Shown here piece by piece: positions 50,301 through 59,339 of a DNA stretch of 64,000 bases. A model generated the notes under the pieces. The model saw only the letters and a program-made list of their open reading frames with translations. It did not search any database and was not told the origin of the DNA. Location of the stretch: assembly GCF_040712315.1 (NCBI RefSeq), contig NC_134018.1:12420835-12484834 (forward strand), given 5' to 3'. Each line of letters begins with the position of its first letter. Positions within the stretch are counted from its first letter, which is position 1. The position numbers and the translations under genes were made by a program. The stretch is from Castanea sativa. Its lineage: Eukaryota; Streptophyta; Magnoliopsida; Fagales; Fagaceae.

Positions 50301-52480
50301 TAAATGTAACATAACGTTTAGGTAATAATTTATTGTTTTCCATCCCATTTATTAGTTTTTTTTTCTTCTTTAAATTTGTTGTGACTTATGTGATGAGTTT
50401 TTTTTTTTTTTTAAATTACTATTATTATTATTATTATTATTATGATTATTATTTGAAATTTGAAAAAATGGGCACCAAAGAGCCCTATTCCAATAATAGT
50501 TGAATAAATGATCTGGGACTAACAATCTTAACTGAGGTTTGGGACATAATGAAATAAATGATTTTAAAAATCTTCATATAATTTAAAGTTTCAAAAACTT
50601 ATAAATTTTTTTTAATCTCTTCTTTCAATATCCAAATAAATCTGTATTTTTTTATAAGTAAATATTTCATTGAGCACAACCCATGTACTGTGTACAATAG
50701 GTACACCAATAGTAAGCACTAAAAGTACAGGCATCAAGCATCTCAGCTTGGCAAAAGAGAACAGATTGGAAACATTTATCCACTGAAATAAAGATTTGAA
50801 GAATAAAAGCTTCAGATCAAGTACAAATATTTCACATCCTTCAAAAATTCCTAGCATTCCTCTCTCTCCAATTTTTGACATTGCCACATCTACCAAACCT
50901 GCCTTGCCAACTTGCTAGAAACTCCACAACTTGCAAATTAAAATTTGTGGGGGTATTTTGAATTATTATAGTTCCAACTGCTAATAATTCCATTAAAGAA
51001 TTAAGTTAAATGTGTAAAAAAAAGGTTATACATCTTTGTGTTCAAGGCATATATGTGTGGGACATGCATCTGGCTATGACAATGAAAGTGAATATTTTTT
51101 TCAATTTGGTTTTGGACCAATCATTTTGATAATCAAAATAAAAGTTGTGAATTCTGACTAGACACTGAATCAATCTAGATCCAGAAGTGGGCCTTTTTTA
51201 TAATTTGGTTAAATAACACTCCTTTATTGGTTTCTAATATGTTTTGTTACCTAATCATGTAATCTAACTTGTTATTGTAATTTTTAAGTTGCATAACTTT
51301 CTTATGGCTAACATTTTGTTCTTACCTATACAGGATTACTTCTACGAGAAATCAAAGATTTTTGGCGAGTGACCTTGTTGTTGTCTACATTGTTATATCC
51401 CACTGAAGTTGATTGTACTGAAGATTTTCCAAAGCAGCACTTTCAATTGGACAAGCAAAGAGATCTATTTGAGGCAGTTGAAAGTGCCATTGCTAAATTA
51501 GGTATGGACAATGTCTCTTTCACTATTTTCTTGAACTTTCATTTTAAACTTAGGGGGCCTTCAAAGAATTGCATGCTAAATATGCTCTAGACTTCCATAT
51601 TTATTGGTGGCGAGCGACATTTTCTCGAACTTTCATTTTAAACTTAGGAGGCCTTCGAAGGATTGCATGCTAAATATGCTTTGGAATTCCATATTTATTG
51701 GTGGCAAGTGACATCTGTGGTCTAATATCTGTCTGAGTAGCATGCCATAACTGATTGTTACTTTATGAAACCTCACGCTTTCAAAGCATAGAAGTCTATT
51801 GCCTTCAATTTTTCATATCTGAAAATCTGCATGATTTGCAGTGTTCAATCGTGGATTATCTGGTCACTGCCTTTTAATTCTCTGATTTTGTGAATTCCAT
51901 CCATGCATAATTATGTATAGGAGCGGCCCAGTATTGAAATATATTAATTGACAACAAAACTAGAAGGTGGCAAAAATCATTATATTCTTTGGCCTAGTTA
52001 TGTTTTCCTTGTTGGGAAACATCAGTTAATCCTAATGCTCATCAAGTCTTGGGAAGGATTCGTGCAAATCCTTTTTGCCGTTATTTGTTTATCTATTAAA
52101 TTGAATGCAGGTCTTGAGAAAGTGTGGGATGTAAAACCGCTGGTCAATGGGAAGGACATTATGAGTGTCTTGCAGCTTAAAGCTGGAGGGCCACTTATTA
52201 GGGTTTGGGTAAGTGTTTCTTCTTTTTTTTGAGGGAAAAGAGGAGGGGGGGGGGGGGGGGTGTTTGTTTCTTTTGCCAAAAATTATTTTGGAACTTATAA
52301 TTACTGAATCTGTGTGAGAGCTTTTATGTCTTATTATAATTGCTGGTGACACTAAATTCATTCATTAAATGGCAGCAACAAAAATTGCTTGCGTGGCAAC
52401 TTGCCCATCCCTATGGAACTGCTGAGGAAAGTACTGATTGGATGAGGCAAAGCCATTCTAAGCGTGTAAAAACAGAGTAA
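28568..52480 (+). CDS. CCA-adding tRNA nucleotidyltransferase, 14 exons
   Basis: Adds or repairs the 3'-terminal CCA of tRNAs using CTP and ATP. Exons: 28568-28866, 29649-29766, 30928-30983, 31145-31194, 31298-31396, 32203-32312, 32445-32572, 42312-42378, 42556-42639, 43649-43711, 43843-43987, 51334-51501, 52111-52208, 52376-52480. All introns are GT-AG, the phases agree, and the join gives 530 codons (529 residues), close to known plant homologues. Motifs: nucleotidyltransferase signature GGWVRD (50-55) with the metal-binding D-x-D (Asp64, Asp66), RRDLTIN (151-157), [12 protein letters not shown] (196-207), and the template-type helix RERIGVE (238-244). The C-terminal half is the helical body and tail. 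In plants a single nuclear gene usually supplies cytosol, plastid and mitochondrion through alternative starts; here only a non-AUG extension is visible upstream. Introns 7 and 11 are swollen by LINEs, with no damage to exons or splice sites. Confidence 0.95.
30485..30503. repeat. C-run in intron 3-proximal sequence (intron 2)
   Basis: Ten C, one T, then eight C in intron 2 of the CCA-enzyme gene. The minus strand is a candidate G-quadruplex. It is also a place where sequencing length errors are likely. Confidence 0.85.
32573..33808. other. Proximal part of intron 7
   Basis: Intron sequence before the LINE nest. It contains T-rich tracts, a (TTTTTG)n-like run near 33495-33540, and TA tracts near 33620-33650 and 33786-33808. 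No other element is recognised. Confidence 0.7.
33809..33941 (-). mobile_element. LINE-C, 3'-end piece (minus strand)
   Basis: A T-run followed by TTTTTTGATAGGTAAG is the complement of the typical plant L1 end (CTTACTTATCAAAAAA). The piece continues to 33941, where LINE-A interrupts it. The rest of the same element resumes at 38558, and comparison with LINE-D confirms that the two pieces join. Confidence 0.75.
33942..34796 (+). pseudogene. LINE-A ORF1 remnant
   Basis: Corresponds to the C-terminal half of LINE-B ORF1 (from [10 protein letters not shown] onward). Compared with LINE-B it has lost about 100 bp near 34376 and carries frameshifts near 34380-34470 and 34680. The last bases keep the TTTAAATGA junction with ORF2. 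Confidence 0.85.
34794..38449 (+). pseudogene. LINE-A ORF2: endonuclease, reverse transcriptase, zf-RVT
   Basis: APE-type endonuclease first: [11 protein letters not shown], then LQETKV (catalytic Glu), [15 protein letters not shown] (Asp), SRIDRALVS and LSDHYPLLL (Asp-His). Reverse transcriptase follows: [56 protein letters not shown]. The C-terminal zf-RVT region has [10 protein letters not shown] and a Cys/His-type [18 protein letters not shown]. Damage: TAG at 35661-35663 (AAG in LINE-B), a one-base deletion in a T-run near 36228, and TAG at 36941-36943 (CAG in LINE-B). In addition, the active-site box FADD of LINE-B reads FAFD here (near 36866), removing a catalytic aspartate. The copy is dead. 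Confidence 0.93.
38558..39236 (-). mobile_element. LINE-C, zf-RVT part (minus strand)
   Basis: The other half of the element begun at 33809. A minus-strand frame from 39187 to 38558 encodes the C-terminal part of an L1 ORF2: [34 protein letters not shown], and the zinc motif region [18 protein letters not shown], ending in [10 protein letters not shown]. It belongs to a different subfamily from A and B. The 5' part is missing: LINE-D abuts at 39237. Confidence 0.88.
39237..39512 (-). mobile_element. LINE-D, 5'-truncated 3' end (minus strand)
   Basis: Starts with the complemented L1 tail TTTTTTTTGATAAGTAAG. It continues with sequence closely matching the end of LINE-C, including 'aatcactagacgtgagtcccc' and 'ctatccaagtcctcaaaagtcc'. 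About 270 bp. No target duplication found. Confidence 0.8.
39513..40160 (+). mobile_element. LINE-E, degenerate zf-RVT remnant (plus strand)
   Basis: Broken plus-strand frames read like the C-terminal domain of L1 ORF2: FDVRSYY, a WCCMC-like zinc segment with [15 protein letters not shown], then [19 protein letters not shown] and [17 protein letters not shown]. Many stops and shifts make it much older than LINE-A/B. It is followed by AC microsatellites. Confidence 0.7.
40160..40311. repeat. Two (AC)n microsatellites
   Basis: AC tracts at about 40160-40182 and 40273-40311, separated by 90 bp. Both are in intron 7 of the CCA-enzyme gene. Confidence 0.95.
40745..41390 (+). mobile_element. LINE-F, degenerate 3' end (plus strand)
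   Basis: A plus-strand frame at 40810-41199 reads [28 protein letters not shown] and later [12 protein letters not shown], i.e. the zf-RVT end of L1 ORF2 in the LINE-C-like subfamily. The element ends with AATAAAACTTCCTTATCAAAAAAAAA at about 41390. Frameshifts and stops throughout. The text between 40312 and 40744 has no recognisable origin. Confidence 0.8.
41391..42311. other. Distal part of intron 7
   Basis: Intron sequence without recognisable elements up to the AG acceptor at 42310-42311. Confidence 0.7.
42937..43184 (+). mobile_element. LINE-H, short 5'-truncated copy
   Basis: About 250 bp ending in 'aatgaaattatctttattac' plus TTATC and an A-tail, typical of plant L1 3' ends. It is flanked by a direct repeat AAATCTTTGT (42927-42936 and 43185-43194). 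It contains a short repeated phrase 'ttgtaatgttcgtctttgat'. It lies in intron 9 of the CCA-enzyme gene, sense orientation. Confidence 0.8.
44271..44312. repeat. Compound (CA)(TA)(GA) microsatellite
   Basis: Adjacent CA, TA and GA dinucleotide runs in intron 11, just before the LINE-B insertion. Confidence 0.9.
44539..46440 (+). CDS. LINE-B ORF1 protein with putative PUR-like N-terminus
   Basis: An intact 633-residue ORF1. I prefer the ATG at 44539, because the in-frame ATG at 44461 lies outside the element. No DUF4283-type segment, RRM or CCHC zinc knuckle is visible. Two similar blocks lie at the N-terminus. Block 1 (44539-44712) has [21 protein letters not shown] and a closing helix [14 protein letters not shown]. 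Block 2 (about 44745-44920) has [30 protein letters not shown] and a closing helix GINLRKIL. The strand-strand-strand-helix order and the N-x2-G-x-F-L-x-(V/I)-x-E signature recall PUR-alpha nucleic-acid-binding repeats (inference). The rest is Ser/Gly/Lys-rich and probably disordered, up to a conserved C-terminal block ([19 protein letters not shown], then [19 protein letters not shown]). Likely role: an RNA-binding chaperone of the LINE ribonucleoprotein. Confidence 0.85.
   Translation: MGGSTFFFIESKTFEFSIVEGGSFFSLRIFERGHSSMRSVFLGKESAHRFMILLEDLHSKKSPDQYARTFREGNLVYILQLGSNAHGKFLMVSELLHGRRKGTIVIPEGRLGCGWHYFGINLRKILRPDSLVSQGSSRRTQGATEVEAPVEGDSSLMQGGETNKGKPNTVVSSYASVVVGQRNNTTVRGVEGKKKAALGGVKIWSESSRNFSKNSVLGQREQVGKKIVSDSRCAYRDSCKASSLGQRELLGVKILSTVKDIDSDGKKSELSLDLFMRLERGLDGSWAIVWSEVNEVGPNSFKPSKPIKHIPSSPNVPAKPSREWRPRKNPKMLNPAHCQSSDVVSGSRLKMLMEDLVPRVGLVGSCSREEETWSATACGEDPMTGIVGEAPCGADKAIIDAGKELTRLSSPDTGSPHRFGFLELGVTGDLVVGSDLVRNGPVSNGLMSFVDLGNMLEVQLGEGETIVEEVDSVGYFQADSGLSILPRESNGGVVSGGGSGENDNCVLDCEPLSLWVPFDPNVGTLTQDFVEGAQRNVSGPHLDWVSKLMKKFCKLVGFPIVKHEAQCLTLFSILEQDCLKVKDEEVAKRPAKSGTRGLRELKGLISDVNYEGAIARSKSRDSLTDLGGASSFK
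46437..50094 (+). pseudogene. LINE-B ORF2: endonuclease and reverse transcriptase, late frameshifts
   Basis: The endonuclease and most of the reverse transcriptase are clean for 584 codons: [60 protein letters not shown]. Compared with LINE-A, a one-base loss near 48100 and a gain of two bases near 48140 shift the frame. The frame resumes at about 48148 with [23 protein letters not shown] and the active-site box FADDTIIF, which is intact. A one-base insertion near 49388 and further indels near 49470 and 49640 break the zf-RVT region ([31 protein letters not shown]). The protein is therefore not made whole, but the copy is younger looking than LINE-C to F. Confidence 0.93.
50399..50455. repeat. 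T-run and (ATT)n microsatellite
   Basis: Poly-T followed by about nine ATT units in intron 11. Confidence 0.9.
50647..50900 (-). mobile_element. LINE-G, 3' end fragment (minus strand)
   Basis: Begins on the plus strand with TTTTTTTATAAGTAAATATTTC, the complement of an L1-type tail. The minus-strand frame leading into it reads [20 protein letters not shown] then LFQW, which resembles the last residues of plant L1 ORF2. No target duplication identified. It lies in intron 11 of the CCA-enzyme gene. Confidence 0.6.
50901..51333. other. Distal part of intron 11
   Basis: Intron sequence up to the acceptor CAG at 51331-51333. No elements recognised. Confidence 0.7.
52245..52260. repeat. G16 run just inside intron 13
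   Basis: Sixteen consecutive G, preceded by GAGGGAAAAGAGGA, begin 37 bp after the donor site at 52209. It is a candidate intramolecular G-quadruplex in the nascent transcript near a 5' splice site. Confidence 0.9.
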
Positions 52481-53099
52481 CTATCAACTCTCTGAGATGT
52501 ACTCGTGGCAAATCTCATCTGGACTGATTGGTGAGAGCACTCTGGCTTGCACTGAAAGAAGCTTGACTGCTAGTTGCCAGAAATTGCTGAGACATGGTGT
52601 GGTTCCCTGAAGGATTTATGGGATTGGAGTTACTGTGGCTATTCAATTAGGGTGCACCAGCACTCCTGCCACATTTGAGATAAGAAAATGCTTCAAATAT
52701 ATAGTGCATCATGTTTCTCACAACATATGGTTCATACAATATAGATGCAAGAGAATTATTGGTCCAACTGATGATCTCTTCTGCCCGCTCAAAGAGAATG
52801 AATCTCCATGCTTATTGTTAATGTAAATAAAAAATTTCTCAATGTTATTGAATTTCTCCATAGGCAGCGAGTTAGCACCTGTCCTGGTAAATTCGCCTTT
52901 TTCCACAAGCATGGACAAATGACACTTTTGTACAAGCATTGGTGCAAAATGATAGTTGCCACCAAATTTGCTACTTTCTATTTTGTGCTCGTGATCAGAG
53001 TGTCACCCAGCTGTAAAATTTTCATCCATATTGGTTAAAAAAGCAATGCTATTTTTTATTTTTTGGTGACGAATTGCACTTTTTTAACCCTATTTATTT
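52481..53099 (+). other. 3' UTR and downstream flank of the CCA-enzyme gene
   Basis: Follows the TAA at 52478-52480. A canonical polyadenylation hexamer is at 52826-52831. No other gene. Confidence 0.6.
52826..52831 (+). terminator. Candidate poly(A) signal AATAAA
   Basis: AATAAA lies about 350 bp after the CCA-enzyme stop codon, within a T/A-rich context. Plausible 3'-end signal, not proven. Confidence 0.5.
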
Positions 53100-53376
53100 T
53101 GTCTCCCCAAAACTAACATTTTATTGATTGACATCCTAATTTGAGTGAATTATTTTAGTATGCACTATATTGTGTTAATTGAGAGTTAAATTGAAAAAAA
53201 ATTGTGATCTTCGTTAATCATTAAAACCAATAATGGTATTTTTGTAATTGCTCAATTTCCGTCTGATTTTAACATCTAGGTTAGGTGGTGGGTGGGGGGG
53301 GCCCCATTGATATAATTTTTTCAATTGGGATGTTAATCTTGCAAAATGATAGTTTTGGGGGAAGGGGAGGGGGGAC
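53100..53376. mobile_element. Fold-back MITE-like element
   Basis: TGTCTCCCCAAAACTAACATTTT on the left is mirrored by CAAAATGATAGTTTTGGGGGAAGG on the right. Further in, GACATCCTAATTTGA is mirrored by TCAATTGGGATGTTAA. The ends are eroded and no target duplication is clear. The right arm is unusually G-rich. Confidence 0.6.
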
Positions 53377-53531
53377 TTTAGATACTTCATAGAACTTACA
53401 AGAATGGTAGTGTTTCAGTGTATATGTAAATAGGAAGGAGGCTCTAATACCAATTACAAAAACAAGGTGAAAATGAAGAGAGAATGGAAGAAAGACTTTT
53501 ATTATTCGTTGTCTACTACAAAAGAATGCTA

Positions 53532-53567
<36 letters not shown>

Positions 53568-53905
53568 GAGTATAAAAAGACAACTTATAAGGAATCACCA
53601 GAACTTACTTAGGTGTCTTCAAGTACAAATATTTCTACAAGCTTCTCAAGCTTATCTTTAGAAGTCGGTGAAAGTTTAAGGAGGTACAGTATAATTCCTC
53701 CACTTTGGTTTTGTCTATTTTAAACCTTGGACTAATCTCAAATAGTATGGATATGGTAGTTTTGGAGTGGGAAGTTCTGGATCATAGGCAAGGAATGGAC
53801 CTGGAGCTTTATTTGTAGCGACATGGAATATATGGAACAAAAATAATTATTCAAGAATTCAAAGGAAATGAAAGGGGCCAATTGTCATTGTAGAAGAACG
53901 AGAGA
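53377..53905. other. Gene-free intergenic DNA
   Basis: Contains a (TA)n tract at about 53537-53562. No gene. Confidence 0.6.
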
Positions 53906-54440
53906 GAACTCCTAAATGAGTATAATCAGACCACCAACACTCTCATTTATTTATTTAGTAAAAAATAATAAGGAAGGGGAGAGGTAAGGTTCGAATCACA
54001 GATATAAGATACCACAAAAGATGTCATAACTATTGGATTATCACTTAAACTCCACCTCGAGGGCTCTTTTTAAGGACACTAATGGGTTCTGCTTCCAACC
54101 GATTTTTATAAGAGGAATATCGTTGAAGCTATTTTTAAATTTGAAGGACAATAGTGAAGTAGGAGTAGGTGCGAACTCCTAAATGAGTATAATTAAACTA
54201 CTAAAGCTCGTATCTATTTATTTATAGAAAAATAATAATAAGAGAGAGGGAAAGTGAGATTCGAATTACAAATATAAGATACTACAAAAGATGTCATTAC
54301 CATTAGATTATCATTTGAACTCCACTTCGAGGGCTCTTTTTAAGAACACTATTGGGTGTTGCCTCCAACCAATTTATATAAGATGAATATCAATGAGGTT
54401 ATTTTTAAATTTTAAGGACACTAGTGAAGTAGGTGTAGGT
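53906..54440. repeat. Tandem duplication, two units of about 267 bp
   Basis: Unit 1 (53906-54172) and unit 2 (54173-54440) both start 'gaactcctaaatgagtataat' and share 'ttcgaat.acaaatataagat', 'aaaagatgtcat' and 'tcgagggctctttttaag'. Identity is about 80 percent by eye. Unit 2 runs into the RNase H-like fragment, and the end of unit 1 holds a copy of that fragment's start. Confidence 0.85.
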
Positions 54441-54810
54441 GTGATAATTCGGAATGACAAGAGTGAGCTACTAGTTATGTTGAGTATAAGAGAGAAGATG
54501 TATTTGTCAATGTAGTCAAAGAAATTGAGGCAACAACAGTAATCCAATTATCCAAGCCATCTCTTTTCCGAAGAATGTCAATATACAAAATGTGATTATC
54601 AAAGGAGACTCGCTAACAACAATAAAAGCACTCACAGAGAATGAACCTGATTTCTCCATAGTTGGTGACATGCTTGAGGAAGCAAGGAATGCATTCAGAG
54701 CTTTATGCAATTGCATGGTCTATCCCATGTAGATAGGCAAGGGAACACAGCAGCCTATAAGCTAGCTAGGTATGCTCAAGATGTGGTAAGAGCTGAGGTA
54801 TGTTTAGGGG
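54414..54810 (+). pseudogene. RNase H-like (RVT_3) domain remnant
   Basis: Broken frames read, in order, GVGVIIRNDKSELLVML, NVIIKGDSLTTIKALTE, and DRQGNTAAYKLARYAQDV. These are the typical segments of plant RNase H-like domains found at the ends of LINE ORF2s and in the host-annotated 'putative ribonuclease H' genes. At least one stop and two frameshifts are present. No RT domain is near. Confidence 0.75.
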
Positions 54811-56953
54811 ATGCTCCATTTTTTTTTTTTTTTTGAAACATTACTTAACATCCGACGTAATACAAGATCATTAATAAAATCTTCCTTCATTCTTAAAAAA
54901 AATGATAATGACTTAATAAGGGTACAAAAATGTTGTAGGACACAATATGGGCCAATTTTTATGATTTGTTACTTTATGATTATTTTTGTGCTGCTACTTT
55001 TGAAATTTTAGTTTTATGTGATTTAATTTATTTCCTTGATTTTTCTAATGAAAGTGTGGTCATTATATATATGTGTGTGTGTGTGTGTCTAACTGTATAT
55101 TATTATTATTATTACTAGTAAGTTGCCCATGCGATGCACGGATAATATTGTAATGTTTTATGTAAGACGGTTATGAAGAATTTTTTACATAAATTATAGC
55201 ATAATTTTTAAATAAGTTTGTTAGTATTGAGTTCATCATAAAAAGCAATAATTATAAATTGCATACACATTAATCATAATTATTTAGTTTAAGTAATGAA
55301 CAATAAAAGCACAACTTTGGAGGAATATTGTAAAGTAAAAGTTGATATATAATATGTCTTTTTCTTTCTCCTTAATTCTAAAACAAAATACACTTAAGGA
55401 TTTCCCACATCAACATCCCAAATACCCATAGTCAATCACAGCTTTTAGAAAACCCTCAAGTCCACAACGTTTAACCTTAATATCAAAACCGTAATTGCAA
55501 TTGTCGCTCAATATAAAATGCAAACCCCCTTCCTTAGTTGTAGCCAACTTATACGGGTTAATATTAGATAGAACAACAATATTGGAGCTAGGTAAATGTC
55601 ATTGAAAGATTGAAAGTAAATAACATCTGGTCTGTGTGTATTTGACATGGGATGACATGAAGGGCTATGTATAGATGTATATAAAGGAGTTTGATAGGAA
55701 TATTTTCAAGAAAATTTTCCAAGGTGCTACTTTCTATGTAAATATTTGGGTAAATGAATGCTTGAAATTCATATCTTCTTATATAAATTTCATAGGTTTC
55801 TCGTTATTCTAAATGAGAAATATAGGGGAATTTGAAAGCAAATATAGATTTAAAACCTAATAATTTTCAATTGTTACAATTATATGTCCAATTTGATTGA
55901 TCAATTCCCTAAAGAACAAACAATAGACAAAGGTTAACAGCTTCAATTTTTATTCCTCAAACCTCCTCATCAGCCAAGGAAAGGATTTTTTTTTCCTATA
56001 GTGAAATCATAATTTCCATCACAATTGAAGGATAAAAGAAAACATACTTTAACCTTACGATCAAATGATAAAATTACAAACAAATATATATCTAAAAAAT
56101 CAAAGAATTTAAATATATCATGAGTAACAAAACTTAGCTAGCAATGAAACAACAAAACTTCAAACAAAAAAAGATAACCTAGCGTGAATGATTTTGACAC
56201 TGGTTTTCATCTCCTATTCCACTAAGCCATAGACACCCTTTTTCTATTTTTTCTCAAGTTACTAATAAAGTAGTTAAGAATGGTAGGAATGATCCACAGC
56301 ATTGTACGTGTACTTGTGAAGAGCCACTATTAAAGCTAAACATGAACAATGGATTTTAGATTAATTGATGTACTTAGTAGGAGCATTTGGATGAGGATGA
56401 TACCAAACATGATAAAGCAAATCCAAACATAAGAAACAAATGTCCAAATCATGCATGGAACGTATGTAAAGAAACATGAGGAGATAACAGTAGATTCGAG
56501 AACATTGGAAAAGGTGGCAAAAATGGAAAAAGAAAGAGTAATCTGACCTTTTGGAAATTGGAATCACAAACACACAAAGAGATCAAGCAAGGCTTAGCTT
56601 GAGTGTGAAAGATATATAAATATTTGAAAGCGAGGAGAGCATGATTGTGGTGGATTTGAGGGCTATTCAGCTTCTGCTCTCATTCCTTAAAGCTTGAGAC
56701 AAAACCTCTTGCATGACCAAACGGAAGGAAAAGAGGAGACATAAATACCAGAATAGCAAGAGGTGAAAGCGTAATGTTGGGATTAGTGATAAATTTTGAG
56801 AATACAATGATTTATTGAGTAATAGTAAAAAGAATTTACTATGAACTATTGGGTAGGAGTTAAAAAACTTTAATGAAAAGAAGGTACAAATGCTAAACGC
56901 AAAGTTAGAGTGCCACATGGCAGGAGTTCATGCACTCCCGTATGAGGTTTCTG

Positions 56954-57006
<53 letters not shown>

Positions 57007-57262
57007 ATTTTACAACCTAATGAAGCACTAGTCATATTTGTACAATGCTCCACATTTATGCAATACAATAGGTACCACTTGTAATCGCTTGTACAACTAA
57101 GATCAACTCTGTAAATGTTTGCTATGAGATTCAAGACATACCTGTGCAAAATACACTTATACAATTTAATATTATAATAAAATCCATAATATAAGGTATC
57201 ACCATTTTCCCTTACTTCAATCTTAATCGTACTATTTAAGGCTCACACTATGTTGTAGTACC
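54811..57262. other. Gene-free intergenic DNA
   Basis: Contains GT and ATT microsatellites (about 55072-55120), a phrase 'gttgcccatgcgatgcacgg' near 55121 that I associate with plant transposon ends, and a TA tract at about 56959-57004. No credible coding region. Confidence 0.55.
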
Positions 57263-57362
57263 AAGGAAGTTAATACCGTACCGGAGGCTGTACCGGTTTG
57301 GTCACCGGTACGATATATTTCGGATACCGGTCAATACCGGTGTACCGTTTCGGGTTTACCGC

Positions 57363-57408
<46 letters not shown>

Positions 57409-57887
57409 CAAAATATCTAGAACCATGTTTATAAACAGTTAATATTTCACTTGTATTATAGTAAATATAAAAGTTTATTATAAAACATTACCTCAATTCA
57501 GAACAAATTATTCATAATTTTAGACTTTAGTATCAAATAAAAGAAAAAAAAAACACAATATAAAAAATAGAAAACTTAGTTGTTCATTGCATACTAAGAA
57601 AACAAATAATACTAAGAAGTTAATGTAAATAAGTTACCATTATACATTTACAAAAATTCAAAAATTACAAAACTAAAAAAAAAAAAAAAAAAAAGATTTT
57701 TTCTGTACCGGCCGGTACGCCCGGTACCGGCCGGTATTGCCCGAAATTGGCCGGTATGGCCGGTACGCGGCCGGTACGGCCGGTATTTTTTCCGGTACAA
57801 TATAAAAGTGTACCGGTACCGGTGCACTGGCCGGTACGGTATGTACCGGCCGGTACGGCCGGTACCGGTACGGTATCGGCCACACTG
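57263..57887. mobile_element. MULE-type MITE with dense CCGG array
   Basis: Flanked by a perfect 9-bp direct repeat TGTAGTACC (57254-57262 and 57888-57896), the Mutator-like duplication size. Both ends share the inverted core ATACCGTACCGG about 12 bp in. The subterminal regions, especially 57704-57880, consist of overlapping GGTACCGG / CCGGCCGGTAC palindromes. The middle is AT-rich with a (TA)n(CA)n tract at 57369-57408. Non-coding; the Pro/Val/Thr/Gly-rich open frames over the array are artefacts. Confidence 0.8.
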
Positions 57888-57896
57888 TGTAGTACC

Positions 57897-59339
57897 CTTA
57901 CACAATATCTGATATATATGTTGGGTTTAATATTATTTGCGATGACCCTAGGAAGTAATAAACTCATTTATGTTTACCCTAAAATGGCTCATCATAATAA
58001 GAGTTTCTTGTAATCAGATTTATGGATTTGTATCTAACTAGAATGAGATTGAGATTTTCGTTTTATTTATTTATTTCTTTAATCAGTTGATATATATAAG
58101 ATTTTGTTAGTGTTCTAATAAGGTGACAAAGTTGAAGACAATCACAATTATTAGCATTGATCGTGAAACGTAGACTCATCTGTGCTATATACCCCAAGAA
58201 TGAATATAGAGATCTCTATAAAATGACATTCTAATCGATTTAAGACCAAGTGCCTATAAGAATCATGATAATAGTAGAAATAATCATGGAAAGATCAAGC
58301 CAACTTGTACGTCAGTCTATGCACTCATGCTTATGATGAGATTCCATACTTCGATGGAATGTTAGGTTGAAATACTATTCTTAATTGGTTGTTTAGTTTT
58401 GAAAGTTTCTCGATAATCTCGAAAGCTAATGTTGCAAATTGGTAGGATGAGTTGCAATACTATATATATAGAATTCAAGGGGGTAAGTAAATTCATTCAT
58501 ATATGCTACAACGAGGTCATTGACAAAGCAATTTTTTTTCCTTACATTAGGATCGAGAAATAGATAAAATGGCGACATTTTAATTTAACAATCATTACGA
58601 GTTTTATGTGCAATAGTTAAAAAAGAAGATATCAATATAAATGTTTTTGAAGATCCAAAACTACAAGTTGACGTTGAGGAAGAAACTCTAAAATAAGAAT
58701 GTAGCGTCGAGAAATGAACCTATGACAGAATTTGAAGAATTTGAGTTATTTGACGTTGAAGATAGTTTTTATTTTTATTTTTATAAGAAGATAGTATTTT
58801 GATGGTAATTTTTGAAGTTTTTCGGCCTAAATGGTTGTAAGCTATATCAATATAGTGATAGAAACATCCACTAATTGTGAATTTTGTTTATTTATTTTTG
58901 GAATGGTTGTTAGTATATACCTTACGATATCTTTGTACAACACATTGAATTATGGGTGTATTGAGAATGCTCATGTATTATAATATATAAAGAATTGTTA
59001 TATCTACAAAATTTTCACACAAAAATTTAATTGACAAGTTATTACAGGTTTTTTATTTAAATCCATTACTGAAATTACATTTTTGCTCACTGATAACAAT
59101 AAGTAACAACCTGTAATATAAGATTTATTGTAAAAGTGTTATAAACATAAAATTTCTCTATAATATATATATATATATCATAATTGTGTATGTAATATGT
59201 ATATCGATAGGATGCACAATCGTATTGAATCAATGTATTGACACATATCTTCCATTCATAAACATGTGAATTTATTGTGGGACAACATGAATTTAAGTGA
59301 GTGGATCAGATTTTATTGAGCACAACAAGACAAAATACG
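57897..59339. other. Gene-free intergenic DNA
   Basis: AT-rich, without protein-like frames or recognisable repeats. Confidence 0.55.

Noticed and set aside
55118..55150. Possible terminus of a larger transposon ('gttgcccatgcgatgcacgg')
   Set aside because: The phrase looks familiar from plant repeats, but I found no matching second end or target duplication in the window.
57648..58013. Open frames with Thr-Gly-Arg-Tyr or Pro-Val repeats
   Set aside because: They are translations of the CCGG/GGTACC array of a MITE in three frames and both strands, not a protein.
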